Below, one piece after another: positions 25,731-40,240 of a DNA stretch of 64,000 nt. The stretch is from Hyperoplus lanceolatus (Eukaryota > Chordata > Actinopteri > Uranoscopiformes > Ammodytidae). Made by a program: the position numbers and the translations under genes. Numbering within the stretch: the stretch's first letter is position 1; each line of letters starts with the position of its first letter. The stretch lies in assembly GCA_026929865.2 (NCBI GenBank), contig JAMBYZ020000037.1:1-64000 (forward strand). Reading direction: 5' to 3'. The notes beneath the pieces are model-generated. The model did not search any database and was not told the origin of the DNA. It saw only the letters and a list, made by a program, of their open reading frames with translations.

Positions 25731-28700
25731 AAAATTAGATATGATTTTGGATTCAATAAAAAAAAAAACGCCCTGTTATTCCAGAGTCATTCCACTCCAG
25801 GGCCATAGTTCACAACCCCATGGGGTCCCCCAAGAAGTTTCAGGACATTCTGATGTGTAGTTTCAAAATAAAAGCCCACTAGATATTGAAAATATGAAAG
25901 AAATTAGATATGATTTTGGATTCAATTAAAAAAAAAACACCCTGTTATTCCAGAGTCATTCCACTCCAGGGTCATAGTTCACGACCCCATGAGGCCACAC
26001 AAAAAGTTTCAGGACATTCTGATGTGTAGTTTCAGAATAAAAGCCCACTAGATATTGAAAATATGAGAAAAATTAGTTATGATTTTGGATTCAATTTAAA
26101 AAAAAACGCCCTGTTATTCCAGAGTCATTCCACTCCAGGGTCATAGTTCACAACCCCATGAGGTCACCCAAGAAGTTTCAGGACATTATGATGTGTAGTT
26201 TCAAAATAAAAGCCCACTAGATATTGAAAATATGAGAGAAATTAGATATGATTTTGGATTCAATTTTAAAAAAAACGCCCTGTTATTCCAGAGTCATTCC
26301 ACTCCAGGGTCATAGTTCACGACCCCATGAGGCCACACAAAAAGTTTCAGGACATTCTGATGTGTAGTTTCAGAATAAAAGCCCACTAGATATTGAAAAT
26401 ATGAGAGAAATTAGATATGATTTTGGATTCAATTTAAAAAAAAACGCCCTGTTATTCCAGAGTCATTCCACTCCAGGGTCATAGTTCACAACCCCATGAG
26501 GTCACCCAAGAAGTTTCAGGACATTCTGATGTGTAGTTTCAAAATAAAAGCCGACTAGATATTGAAAATATGAGAGAAATTAGATATGATTTTGGATTCA
26601 ATTTAAAAAAATTGCCCTGTTATTCCAGAGTCATTCCACTCCAGGGTCATAGTTCACAACCCCATGAGGTCCCCCAAGAACTTTCAGGACATGCTGATGT
26701 GTAGTTTCAAAATAAAAGCCCACTAGATATTGAAAATATGAGAGAAATTAGATATGATTTTGGATTAAATTTTTAAAAAAACTCCCTGTTATTCCAGAGT
26801 CATTCCACTCCAGGGTCATAGTTCACGACCCCATGAGGCCACACAAAAAGTTTCAGGACATTCTGATGTGTAGTTTCAGAATAAAAGCCCACTAGATATT
26901 GAAAATATGAGAAAAATTAGATATGATTTTGGATTCAATTTAAAAAAAAACGCCCTGTTATTCCAGAGTCATTCCACTCCAGGGTCAGAGTCCACAACGC
27001 CATGAGGTCCCCCAAGAAGTTTCAGGACATTCTGATGTGTAGTTTCAAAATAAAAGCCCACTAGATATTGAAAATATGAGAGAAATTAGATATGATTTTG
27101 GATTCAATTTTTAAAAAAACACCATTTTATTCCAGAGTCATTCCACTCCAGCTTCATAGTCCACGACCCCTCGAGGCCACACAAAAAGTTTCAGGACATT
27201 CTGATGTGTAGTTTCAAAATTAAAGCGCACTAGATATTGAAAATATGAGAGAAATTACATATGATTTTGGATTACATTTTTTAATAAACGCCCTGTTATT
27301 CCAGAGTCATTCCACTCCAGGGTCATAGTTAACGACCCCATGAGGCCACACAAACAGTTTCAGGACATTCTGATGTGTAGTTTCAGAATAAAAGCCCACT
27401 AGATATTGAAAATATGAGAGAAATTAGATATGATTTTGGATTAAATTTTTAAAAAAACTCCCTGTTATTCCAGAGTCATTCCACTCCAGGGTCATAGTTC
27501 ACAACCCCATGAGGTCACCCAAGAAGTTTCAGGACATTCTGATGTGTAGTTTCAAAATAGAAGCCGACTAGATATTGAAAATATGAGAGAAATTAGATAT
27601 GATTTTGGATTCAATTTAAAAAAAAACGCCCTGTTATTCCAGAGTCATTCCACTCCAGGGTCATAGTTCACAACCCCATGAGGTCCCCCAAGAACTTTCA
27701 GGACATTCTGATGTGTAGTTTCAAAATAAAAGCCCACTTGATATTGAAAATATGAGAGAAATTAGATATGATTTTGGATTAAATTTTTAAAAAAACTCCC
27801 TGTTATTCCAGAGTCATTCCACTCCAGGGTCATAGTTCACGACCCCATGAGGCCACACAAAAAGTTTCAGGACATTCTGATGTGTAGTTTCAGAATAAAA
27901 GCCCACTAGATATTGAAAATATGAGAAAAATTAGATATGATTTTGGATTCAATTTAAAAAAAAACGCCCTGTCATTCCAGAGTCATTCCACTCCAGGGTC
28001 ATAGTCCACAACCCCATGAGGTCCCCCAAGAAGTTTCAGGACATTCTGATGTGTAGTTTCAAAATAAAAGCCCACTAGATATTGAAAATATGAGAGAAAT
28101 TAGATATGATTTTGGATTCAATTTTTAAAAAAACACCATTTTATTCCAGAGTCATTCCACTCCAGCTTCATAGTCCAAGACCCCTCGAGGCCACACAAAA
28201 AGTTTCAGGACATTCTGATGTGTAGTTTCAAAATTAAAGCGCACTAGATATTGAAAATATGAGAGAAATTACATATGATTTTGGATTACATTTTTTAATA
28301 AACGCCCTGTTATTCCAGAGTCATTCCACTCCAGGGTCATAGTTCACGACCCCATGAGGCCACACAAACAGTTTCAGGACATTCTGATGTGTAGTTTCAG
28401 AATAAAAGCCCACTAGATATTGCAAATATGACAGAAATTAGATATGATTTTGGATTCAATTTAAAAAAAAACGCCCTGTTATTCCAGAGTCATTCCACTC
28501 CAGGGTCATAGTTCACAACCCCATGAGGTCACCCAAGAAGTTTCAGGACATTCTGATGTGTAGTTTCAAAATAAAAGCCCACTAGATATTGAAAATATGA
28601 GAGAAATTAGATATGATTTTGGATTCAATTTTTAAAAAAACGCCCTGTTATTCCAGAGTCTTTCCACTCCAGGGTCATAGTTCACGACCCAATGAAGCCA

Positions 28701-30090
28701 CACAAAAATTTTCAGGATATTCTGATGTGTACTTTCAAAATAAAAGCCCACTTGATATTGAAAATATCAGAGAAATTAGATATGATTTTGGATTCAATTT
28801 TTAAAAAAACGCCCTGTTATTCCAGAGTCATTCCACTCCAGGGTCATAGTTCACGACCCCATGAGGCCACACACAAAGTTTCAGGACATTCTGATGTGTA
28901 GTTTCAGAATAAAAGCCCACTAGATATTGAAAATATGAGAGAAATTAGATATGATTTTGGATTAAATTTTTAAAAAAACGCCCTGTTATTCCAGAGTCAT
29001 TCCACTCCAGCGTCATAGTCCACGACCCCTCGAGGCCACACAAAAAGTTTCAGGACATTCTGATGTGTAGTTTCAAAATTAAAGCGCACTAGATATTGAA
29101 AATATGAGAGAAATTACATATGATTTTGGATTAAATTTTTAAAAAAACGCCCTGTTATTCCAGAGTCATTCCACTCCAGGGTCATAGTTCACGACCCCAT
29201 GAGGCCACACAAACAGTTTCAGGACATTCTGATGTGTAGTTTCAGAATCAAAGCCCACTAGATATTGAAAATATGAGAGAAATTAGATATGATTTTGGAT
29301 TCAATTTAAAAAAAAACGCCCTGTTATTCCAGAGTCATTCCACTCCAGGGTCATAGTTCACAACCCCATGAGGTCCCCCAAGAAGTTTCAGGACATTCTG
29401 ATGTGTAGTTTCAAAATAAAAGCCCACTAGATATTGAAAATATGAGAGAAATTAGATATGATTTTGGATTCAATTTAAAAAAAAATGCCCTGTTATTCCA
29501 GAGTCATTCCACTCCAGGGTCATAGTTCACGACACCATGAGGCCACACAAAAAGTTTCAGGACATTCTGATGTGTAGTTTCAGAATAAAAGCCCACTAGA
29601 TATTGAAAATATGAGAAAAATTAGATATGATTTTGGATTCAATTTTAAAAAAAACGCCCTGTTATTCCAGAGTCATTCCACTCCAGGGTCATAGTTCACA
29701 ACCCCATGAGGTCCCCCAAGAAGTTTCAGGACATTCTGATGTGTAGTTTCAAAATAAAAGCCCACTAGATATTGAAAATATGAGAGAAATTACATATGAT
29801 TTTGGATTAAATTTAAAAAAAAACGCCCTGTTATTCCAGAGTCATTCCAGTCCAGGGTCATAGTTCACGACCCCATGAAGCCACACAAAAAGTTTCAGGA
29901 TATTCTGATGTGTACTTTCAAAATAAAAGCCCACTTGATATTGAAAATATCAGAGAAATTAGATATGATTTTGGATTCAATTTTTAAAAAAACACCCTGT
30001 TATTCCAGAGTCATTCCACTGCAGGGTCATAATTCACAACCCCATGAGGTCACACAAGAAGATTCAGGACATTCTGATGTGTAATTTCAG

Positions 30091-30378
30091 GGTGACCTCA
30101 TGGGGTGACCTCATGGGGTTGTGAACTTTGACCCTGGAGTTGAATAACTCTGGAATAACAGGGCGTTTTTTTTAAATTGAATCCAAAATCATATCTAATT
30201 TCTCACATATTTTCAATATCAATTGGGCTTTTATTCTGAAACTACACATCAGAATGTCCTGAAACTGTGTGTGGCCTCATGGGGTCGTGAACTATGACCC
30301 TGGAGTGGATTTTCTGGAATAACAGGGCGTTTTTTTTTTATTGAATCCGAAATCATATCTAATTCGTCTCATATTTTC
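30091..30378 (-). repeat. Inverted module M12, last module of arm 1
   Basis: Shares gtaatttcag at L and caattgggctttt inside with M9, 10,556 bp upstream. Variants: ctcacatatt for ctctcatatt, and a deleted core (gaaactgtgtgtgg). From here to the arm switch, about 16 kb, no further module is seen. Confidence 0.93.
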
Positions 30379-30699
30379 AAAATTAGATAATTTTTTGGAT
30401 TCAATTAAAAAAAAAACGCCCTGTTATTCCAGAGTCATTCCACTCCAGGGTCATAGTTCACATCCCCATGAGGTCCCCCAAGAAGTTTCAGGACATTCTG
30501 ATGTGTAGTTTCAAAATAAAAGCCCACTAGATATTGAAAATATGAGAGAAATTAGATATGATTTTGGATTCAATTTTTAAAAAAACTCCCTGTTATTCCA
30601 GAGTCATTCCACTCCAGGGTCATAGTTCACAACCCCATGAGACAACACAAAAAGTTTCAGGACATTCTGATGTGTAGTTTCAGAATAAAAGCCCACTAG

Positions 30700-33100
30700 A
30701 TATTGAAAATATGAGAGAAATTAGATATGATTTTGGATTCAATTTTTAAAAAAACTTCCTGTTATTCCAGAGTCATTCCACTCCATGCTCATAGTTCACG
30801 ACCCCATGAGGCCACACAAAAAGTTTCAGGACATTCTGATGTGTAGTTTCAGAATAAAAGCCCACTAGATATTGAAAATATGAGAAAAATTAGATATGAT
30901 TTTGGATTCAATTTAAAAAAAAACGCCCTGTTATTCCAGAGTCATTCCACTCCAGGGTCATAGTCCACAACGCCATGAGGTCCCCCAAGAAGTTTCAGGA
31001 CATTCTGATGTGTAGTTTCAAAATAAAAGCCGACTAGATATTGAAAATATGAGAGAAATTAGATATGATTTTGGATTCAATTTAAAAAAAAACGCCCTGT
31101 TATTCCAGAGTCATTCCACTCCAGGGTCATAGTTCACAACCCCATGAGGTCCCCCAAGAACTTTCAGGACATTCTGATGTGTAGTTTCAAAATAAAAGCC
31201 CACTAGATATTGAAAATATGAGAGAAATTAGATATGATTTTGGATTAAATTTTTAAAAAAACTCCCTGTTATTCCAGAGTCATTCCACTCCAGGGTCATA
31301 GTTCACGACCCCATGAGGCCAAACAAAAAGTTTCAGGACATTCTGATGTGTAGTTTCAGAATAAAAGCCCACTAGATATTGAAAATATGAGAGCAATTAG
31401 ATATGATTTTGGATTCAATTTAAAAAAAAACGCCCTGTTATTCCAGAGTCATTCCACTCCAGGGTCATAGTCCACAACCCCATGAGGTCCCCCAACAAGT
31501 TTCAGGACATTCTGATGTGTAGTTTCAAAATAAAAGCCCACTAGATATTGAAAATATGAGAGAAATTAGATATGATTTTGGATTCAATTTTTAAAAAAAC
31601 ACCATTTTATTCCAGAGTCATTCCACTCCAGCTTCATAGTCCACGACCCCTCGAGGCCACACAAAAAGTTTCAGGACATTCTGATGTGTAGTTTCAGAAT
31701 AAAAGCCCACTAGATATTGCAAATATGAGAGAAATTAGATATGATTTTGGATTCAATTTAAAAAAAAACGCCCTGTTATTCCAGAGTCATTCCACTCCAG
31801 GGTCATAGTTCACAACCCCATGAGGTCACCCAAGAAGTTTCAGGACATTCTGATGTGTAGTTTCAAAATAAAAGCCCACTAGATATTGAAAATATGAGAG
31901 AAATTAGATATGATTTTGGATTCAATTTTTAAAAAAACGCCCTGTTATTCCAGAGTCATTCCACTCCATGCTCATAGTTCACGACCCCATGAGGCCACAC
32001 AAAAAGTTTCAGGACATTCTGATGTGTAGTTTCAGAATAAAAGCCCACTAGATATTGAAAATATGAGAAAAATTAGATATGATTTTGGATTCAATTTAAA
32101 AAAAAACGCCCTGTTATTCCAGAGTCATTCCACTCCAGGGTCATAGTCCACAACGCCATGAGGTCCCCCAAGAAGTTTCAGGACATTCTGATGTGTAGTT
32201 TCAAAATAAAAGCCGACTAGATATTGAAAATATGAGAGAAATTAGATATGATTTTGGATTCAATTTAAAAAAAAACGCCCTGTTATTCCAGAGTCATTCC
32301 ACTCCAGGGTCATAGTTCACAACCCCATGAGGTCCCCCAAGAACTTTCAGGACATTCTGATGTGTAGTTTCAAAATAAAAGCCCACTAGATATTGAAAAT
32401 ATGAGAGAAATTAGATATGATTTTGGATTAAATTTTAAAAAAAACTCCCTGTTATTCCAGAGTCATTCCACTCCAGGGTCATAGTTCACGACCCCATGAG
32501 GCCAAACAAAAAGTTTCAGGACATTCTGATGTGTAGTTTCAGAATAAAAGCCCACTAGATATTGAAAATATGAGAGCAATTAGATATGATTTTGGATTCA
32601 ATTTAAAAAAAAACGCCCTGTTATTCCAGAGTCATTCCACTCCAGGGTCATAGTCCACAACCCCATGAGGTCCCCCAACAAGTTTCAGGACATTCTGATG
32701 TGTAGTTTCAAAATAAAAGCCCACTAGATATTGAAAATATGAGAGAAATTAGATATGATTTTGGATTCAATTTTTAAAAAAACACCATTTTATTCCAGAG
32801 TCATTCCACTCCAGCTTCATAGTCCACGACCCCTCGAGGCCACACAAAAAGTTTCAGGACATTCTGATGTGTAGTTTCAGAATAAAAGCCCACTAGATAT
32901 TGAAAATATGAGAGAAATTAGATATGATTTTGGATTCAATTTAAAAAAAAACGCCCTGTTATTCCAGAGTCATTCCACTCCAGGGTCATAGTTCACAACC
33001 CCATGAGGTCACCCAAGAAGTTTCAGGACATTCTGATGTGTAGTTTCAAAATAAAAGCCCACTAGATATTGAAAATATGAGAGAAATTAGATATGATTTT
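30700..33100 (+). repeat. Tandem seven-unit higher-order repeat (1,183 bp)
   Basis: ctccatgctcatag (about 30780 and 31963), ggccaaac (31317 and 32501), cccaacaag (about 31491 and 32675) and accattttattcc (31601 and 32784) are each about 1,183 bp apart, exactly seven units. The accattttattcc unit here is a C/A hybrid with cagaataaaag after ctcgagg. Confidence 0.87.
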
Positions 33101-34129
33101 GGATTCAATTTTTAAAAAAACGCCCTGTTATTCCAGAGTCATTCCACTCCACGGTCATAGTTCACGACCCCATGAAGCCACACAAAAAGTTTCAGGATAT
33201 TCTGATGTGTACTTTCAAAATAAAAGCCCACTTGATATTGAAAATATCAGAGAAATTAGATATGATTTTGGATTCAATTTTTAAAAAAACGCCCTGTTAT
33301 TCCAGAGTCATTCCACTCCAGGGTCATAGTTCACGACACCATGAGGCCACACAAAAAGTTTCAGGACATTCTGATGTGTAGTTTCAGAATAAAAGCCCAC
33401 TAGATATTGAAAATATGAGAAAAATTAGATATGATTTTGGATTCAATTTTAAAAAAAACGCCCTGTTATTCCAGAGTCATTCCACTCCAGGGTCATAGTT
33501 CACAACCCCATGAGGTCCCCCAAGAAGTTTCAGGACATTCTGATGTGTAGTTTCAAAATAAAAGCCCACTAGATATTGAAAATATGAGAGAAATTAGATA
33601 TGATTTTGGATTCAATTTTTAAAAAAACACCATTTTATTCCAGAGTCATTCCACTCCAGCTTCATAGTCCACGACCCCTCGAGGCCACACAAAAAGTTTC
33701 AGGACATTCTGATGTGTAGTTTCAGAATAAAAGCCCACTAGATATTGCAAATATGAGAGAAATTAGATATGATTTTGGATTCAATTTAAAAAAAAACGCC
33801 CTGTTATTCCAGAGTCATTCCACTCCAGGGTCATAGTTCACAACCCCATGAGGTCACCCAAGAAGTTTCAGGACATTCTGATGTGTAGTTTCAAAATAAA
33901 AGCCCACTAGATATTGAAAATATGAGAGAAATTAGATATGATTTTGGATTCAATTTTTAAAAAAACGCCCTGTTATTCCAGAGTCATTCCACTCCACGGT
34001 CATAGTTCACGACCCCATGAAGCCACACAAAAAGTTTCAGGATATTCTGATGTGTACTTTCAAATAAAAGCCCACTTGATATTGAAAATATCAGAGAAAT
34101 TAGATATGATTTTGGATTCAATTTTTAAA

Positions 34130-36180
34130 AAAACGCCCTGTTATTCCAGAGTCATTCCACTCCAGGGTCATAGTTCACAACCCCATGAGGTCACCCAAGA
34201 AGTTTCAGGACATTATGATGTGTAGTTTCAAAATAAAAGCCCACTAGATATTGAAAATATGAGAGAAATTAGATATGATTTTGGATTCAATTTTAAAAAA
34301 AACGCCCTGTTATTCCAGAGTCATTCCACTCCAGGGTCATAGTTCACGACCCCATGAGGCCACACAAAAAGTTTCAGGACATTCTGATGTGTAGTTTCAG
34401 AATAAAAGCCCACTAGATATTGAAAATATGAGAGAAATTAGATATGATTTTGGATTCAATTTAAAAAAAAACGCCCTGTTATTCCAGAGTCATTCCACTC
34501 CAGGGTCATAGTTCACAACCCCATGAGGTCACCCAAGAAGTTTCAGGACATTCTGATGTGTAGTTTCAAAATAAAAGCCGACTAGATATTGAAAATATGA
34601 GAGAAATTAGATATGATTTTGGATTCAATTTAAAAAAATTGCCCTGTTATTCCAGAGTCATTCCACTCCAGGGTCATAGTTCACAACCCCATGAGGTCCC
34701 CCAAGAACTTTCAGGACATGCTGATGTGTAGTTTCAAAATAAAAGCCCACTAGATATTGAAAATATGAGAGAAATTAGATATGATTTTGGATTAAATTTT
34801 TAAAAAAAACTCCCTGTTATTCCAGAGTCATTCCACTCCAGGGTCATAGTTCACGACCCCATGAGGCCACACAAAAAGTTTCAGGACATTCTGATGTGTA
34901 GTTTCAGAATAAAAGCCCACTAGATATTGAAAATATGAGAAAAATTAGATATGATTTTGGATTCAATTTAAAAAAAAACGCCCTGTTATTCCAGAGTCAT
35001 TCCACTCCAGGGTCATAGTCCACAACCCCATGAGGTCCCCCAAGAAGTTTCAGGACATTCTGATGTGTAGTTTCAAAATAAAAGCCCACTAGATATTGAA
35101 AATATGAGAGAAATTAGATATGATTTTGGATTCAATTTTTAAAAAAACACCATTTTATTCCAGAGTCATTCCACTCCAGCTTCATAGTCCACGACCCCTC
35201 GAGGTCCACACAAAAAGTTTCAGGACATTCTGATGTGTAGTTTCAAAATTAAAGCGCACTAGATATTGAAAATATGAGAGAAATTACATATGATTTTGGA
35301 TTACATTTTTTAATAAACGCCCTGTTATTCCAGAGTCATTCCACTCCAGGGTCATAGTTCACGACCCCATGAGGCCACACAAACAGTTTCAGGACATTCT
35401 GATGTGTAGTTTCAGAATAAAAGCCCACTAGATATTGAAAATATGAGAGAAATTAGATATGATTTTGGATTAAATTTTTAAAAAAAACTCCCTGTTATTC
35501 CAGAGTCATTCCACTCCAGGGTCATAGTTCACAACCCCATGAGGTCACCCAAGAAGTTTCAGGACATTCTGATGTGTAGTTTCAAAATAGAAGCCGACTA
35601 GATATTGAAAATATGAGAGAAATTAGATATGATTTTGGATTCAATTTAAAAAAAAACGCCCTGTTATTCCAGAGTCATTCCACTCCAGGGTCATAGTTCA
35701 CAACCCCATGAGGTCCCCCAAGAACTTTCAGGACATTCTGATGTGTAGTTTCAAAATAAAAGCCCACTTGATATTGAAAATATGAGAGAAATTAGATATG
35801 ATTTTGGATTAAATTTTTAAAAAAAACTCCCTGTTATTCCAGAGTCATTCCACTCCAGGGTCATAGTTCACGACCCCATGAGGCCACACAAAAAGTTTCA
35901 GGACATTCTGATGTGTAGTTTCAGAATAAAAGCCCACTAGATATTGAAAATATGAGAGAAATTAGATATGATTTTGGATTCAATTTAAAAAAAAACGCCC
36001 TGTCATTCCAGAGTCATTCCACTCCAGGGTCATAGTCCACAACCCCATGAGGTCCCCCAAGAAGTTTCAGGACATTCTGATGTGTAGTTTCAAAATAAAA
36101 GCCCACTAGATATTGAAAATATGAGAGAAATTAGATATGATTTTGGATTCAATTTTTAAAAAAACACCATTTTATTCCAG
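34130..36180 (+). repeat. Dispersed copy of 26.10-28.15 kb (8.03-kb offset)
   Basis: Rare variants shared in order: gacattatgatg (26182 and 34209), attgccctg (about 26611 and 34639), gacatgctgatg (about 26690 and 34717), atagaagccgac (27557 and 35587) and cctgtcattccag (27969 and 36000). At the far edge a C unit with agcttcatag in the first copy faces a C-start unit with agggtcatag at 36196, so the copies stop matching or one was converted. Confidence 0.85.
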
Positions 36181-38219
36181 AGTCATTCCACTCCAGGGTC
36201 ATAGTCCACGACCCCATGAGGCCACACAAAAAGTTTCAGGACATTCTGATGTGTAGTTTCAAAATTAAAGCCCACTAGATATTGAAAATATGAGAGAAAT
36301 TACATATGATTTTGGATTCAATTTTTTAATAAACGCCCTGTTATTCCAGAGTCATTCCACTCCAGGGTCATAGTTCACGACCCCATGAGGCCACACAAAA
36401 AGTTTCAGGACATTCTGATGTGTAGTTTCAGAATAAAAGCCCACTAGATATTGCAAATATGAGAGAAATTAGATATGATTTTGGATTCAATTTAAAAAAA
36501 AAACGCCCTGTTATTCCAGAGTCATTCCACTCCAGGGTCATAGTTCACAACCCCATGAGGTCACCCAAGAAGTTTCAGGACATTCTGATGTGTAGTTTCA
36601 AAATAAAAGCCCACTAGATATTGAAAATATGAGAGAAATTAGATATGATTTTGGATTCAATTTTTAAAAAAACGCCCTGTTATTCCAGAGTCATTCCACT
36701 CCAGGGTCATAGTTCACGACCCCATGAGGCCACACAAAAATTTTCAGGACATTCTGATGTGTACTTTCAAAATAAAAGCCCACTAGATATTGAAAATATG
36801 AGAGAAATTAGATATGATTTTGGATTCAATTTTTTAAAAAAACGCCCTGTTATTCCAGAGTCATTCCACTCCAGGGTCATAGTTCACAACCCCATGAGGG
36901 CACCCAAGAAGTTTCAGGACATTCTGATGTGTAGTTTCAGAATAAAAGCCCACTAGATATTGAAAATATGAGAGAAATTAGATATGATTTTGGATTAAAT
37001 TTAAAAAAAAACGCCCTGTTATTCCAGAGTCATTCCACTCCAGGGTCATAGTTCACAACCCCATGAGGTCACCCAAGAAGTTTCAGGACATTCTGATGTG
37101 TAGTTTCAAAATAAAAGCCCACTAGATATTGAAAATATGAGAGAAATTAGATATGATTTTGGATTCAATTTAAAAAAAACGCCCTGTTATTCCAGAGTCA
37201 TTCCACTCCAGGGTCATAGTTCACGACCCCATGAGGCCACACAAACAGTTTCAGGACATTCTGATGTGTAGTTTCAGAATAAAAGCCCACTAGATATTGA
37301 AAATATGAGAGAAATTAGATATGATTTTGGATTCAATTTAAAAAAAAACGCCCTGTTATTCCAGAGTCATTCCACTCCAGGGTCATAGTTCACAACCCCA
37401 TGAGGTCCCCCAAGAAGTTTCAGGACATTCTGATGTGTAGTTTCAAAATAAAAGCCCACTAGATATTGAAAATATGAGAGAAATTAGATATGATTTTGGA
37501 TTAAATTTTAAAAAAAACGCCCTGTTATTCCAGAGTCATTCCACTCCAGGGTCATAGTTCACGACCCCATGAGGCCACACAAGAAGATTCAGGACATTCT
37601 GATGTGTAGTTTCAGAATAAAAGCCCACTAGATATTGATAATATGAGAGAAATTAGATATGATTTTGGATTCAATTATAAAAAAAAACGCCCTGTTATTC
37701 CAGAGTCATTCCACTCCAGGGTCATAGTTCACAACCCCATGAGGTCCCCCAAGAACTTTCAGGACATTCTGATGTGTAGTTTCAAAATAAAAGCCCACTA
37801 GATATTGAAAATATGAGAGAAATTAGATATGATTTTGGATTCAATTTAAAAAAAAACGCCCTGTTATTCCAGAGTCATTCCACTCCAGGGTCATAGTTCA
37901 CGACCCCATGAGGTCCCCCAAAAAGTTTCAGGACATTCTGATGTGTAGTTTCAAAATAAAAGCCCACTAGATATTGAAAATATGAGAGAAATTAGATATG
38001 ATTTTGGATTCAATTTAAAAAAAAACGCCCTGTTATTCCAGAGTCATTCCACTCCAGGGTCATAGTTCACAACCCCATGAGGTCCCCCAAGAACTTTCAG
38101 GACATTCTGATGTGTAGTTTCAAAATAAAAGCCCACTATATATTTAAAATATGAGAGAAATTAGATATGATTTTGGATTCAATTAAAAAAAAAACGCCCT
38201 GTTATTCCAGAGTCATTCC

Positions 38220-40240
38220 ACTCCAGGGTCATAGTCCACAACGCCATGAGGTCCCCCAAGAAGTTTCAGGACATTCTGATGTGTAGTTTCAAAATAAAAG
38301 CCCACTAGATATTGAAAATATGAGAGAAATTAGATATGATTTTGGATTCAATTTTTAAAAAAACACCATTTTATTCCAGAGTCATTCCACTCCAGCTTCA
38401 TAGTCCACGACCCCTCGAGGTCCACAAAAAGTTTCAGGACATTCTGATGTGTAGTTTCAAAATTAAAGCGCACTAGATATTGAAAATATGAGAGAAATTA
38501 CATATGATTTTGGATTACATTTTTTAATAAACGCCCTGTTATTCCAGAGTCATTCCACTCCAGGGTCATAGTTCACGACCCCATGAGGCCACACAAACAG
38601 TTTCAGGACATTCTGATGTGTAGTTTCAGAATAAAAGCCCACTAGATATTGAAAATATGAGAGATATTAGATATGATTTTGGATTAAATTTTTAAAAAAA
38701 CTCCCTGTTATTCCAGAGTCATTCCACTCCAGGGTCATCGTTCACAACCCCATGAGGTCACCCAAGAAGTTTCAGGACATTCTGATGTGTAGTTTCAAAA
38801 TAAAAGCCGACTAGATATTGAAAATATGAGAGAAATTAGATATGATTTTGGATTCAGTTTAAAAAAAAACGCCCTGTTATTCCAGAGTCATTCCACTCCA
38901 GGGTCATAGTTCACAACCCCATGAGGTCCCCCAAGAACTTTCAGGACATTCTGATGTGTAGTTTCAAAATAAAAGCCCACTAGATATTGAAAATATGAGA
39001 GAAATTAGATATGATTTTGGATTAAATTTTTAAAAAAACTCCCTGTTATTGCAGAGTCATTCCACTCCAGGGTCATAGTTCACGACCCCATGAGGCCACA
39101 CAAAAAGTTTCAGGACATTCTGATGTGTAGTTTCAGAATAAAAGCCCACTAGATATTGAAAATATGAGAAAAATTAGATATGATTTTGGATTCAATTTAA
39201 AAAAAAACGCCCTGTTATTCCAGAGTCATTCCACTCCAGGGTCATAGTCAACAACCCCATGAGGTCCCCCAAGAAGTTTCAGGACATTCTGATGTGTAGT
39301 TTCAAAATAAAAGCCCACTAGATATTGAAAATATGAGAGAAATTAGATATGATTTTGGATTCAATTTTTAAAAAAACACCATTTTATTCCAGAGTCATTC
39401 CACTCCAGCTTCATAGTCCACGACCCCTCGAGGGCCACACAAAAAGTTTCAGGACATTCTGATGTGTAGTTTCAAAATTAAAGCGCACTAGATATTGAAA
39501 ATATGAGAGAAATTAGATATGATTTTGGATTACATTTTTTAATAAACGCCCTGTTATTCCAGAGTCATTCCACTCCAGGGTCATAGTTCACGACCCCATG
39601 AGGCCACACAAACAGTTTCAGGACATTCTGATGTGTAGTTTCAGAATAAAAGCCCACTAGATATTGCAAATATGAGAGAAATTAGATATGATTTTGGATT
39701 CAATTTAAAAAAAAACGCCCTGTTATTCCAGAGTCATTCCACTCCAGGGTCATAGTTCACAACCCCATGAGGTCACCCAAGAAGTTTCAGGACATTCTGA
39801 TGTGTAGTTTCAAAATAAAAGCCCACTAGATATTGAAAATATGAGAGAAATTAGATATGATTTTGGATTCAATTTTTAAAAAAACGCCCTGTTATTCCAG
39901 AGTCATTCCACTCCAGGGTCATAGTTCACGGCCCCATGAAGCCACACAAAAAGTTTCAGGATATTCTGATGTGTACTTTCAAAATAAAAGCCCACTTGAT
40001 ATTGAAAATATCAGAGAAATTAGATATGATTTTGGATTCAATTTTAAAAAAAACGCCCTGTTATTCCAGAGTCATTCCACTCCAGGGTCATAGTTCCGCA
40101 CCCCATGAGGCCACACAAAAAGTTTCAGGACATTCTGATGTGTAGTTTCAAAATAAAAGCCCACTAGATATTGAAAATATGAGAGAAATTAGATATGATT
40201 TTGGATTAAATTTTTAAAAAAACGCCCTGTTATTCCAGAG
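38220..40240 (+). repeat. Duplicated block, second copy at ~42957-44975
   Basis: Offset 4,735 bp, 28 units: gagatattag (38661 and 43396), gattcagttt, tagtcaacaacc (about 39247 and 43982), attgcaaatatg (about 39663 and 44398), and the start of a D-containing pair (39857 and 44592). The first copy also has private changes (cacggcccc at 39929, agttccgcacc at 40093). Confidence 0.88.

Larger units (their letters stand above)
21480..28600 (+). repeat. Tandem duplication, 3.8-kb offset, containing M10 and M11
   Basis: Markers repeat at 3,797-3,801 bp: module start 21650/25450, ccatggggtcccc 22020/25819, gaaagaaattag 22098/25897, tcagagtccacaacgcc 23187/26986, gttaacgacc 23529/27329, agaagccgac 23761/27559, attgcaaatatg 24621/28422. 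At the left edge an A-like unit (21.4 kb) faces D (25.2 kb), and at the right edge A (24.85 kb) faces D (28.65 kb), which places the boundaries. Confidence 0.88.
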
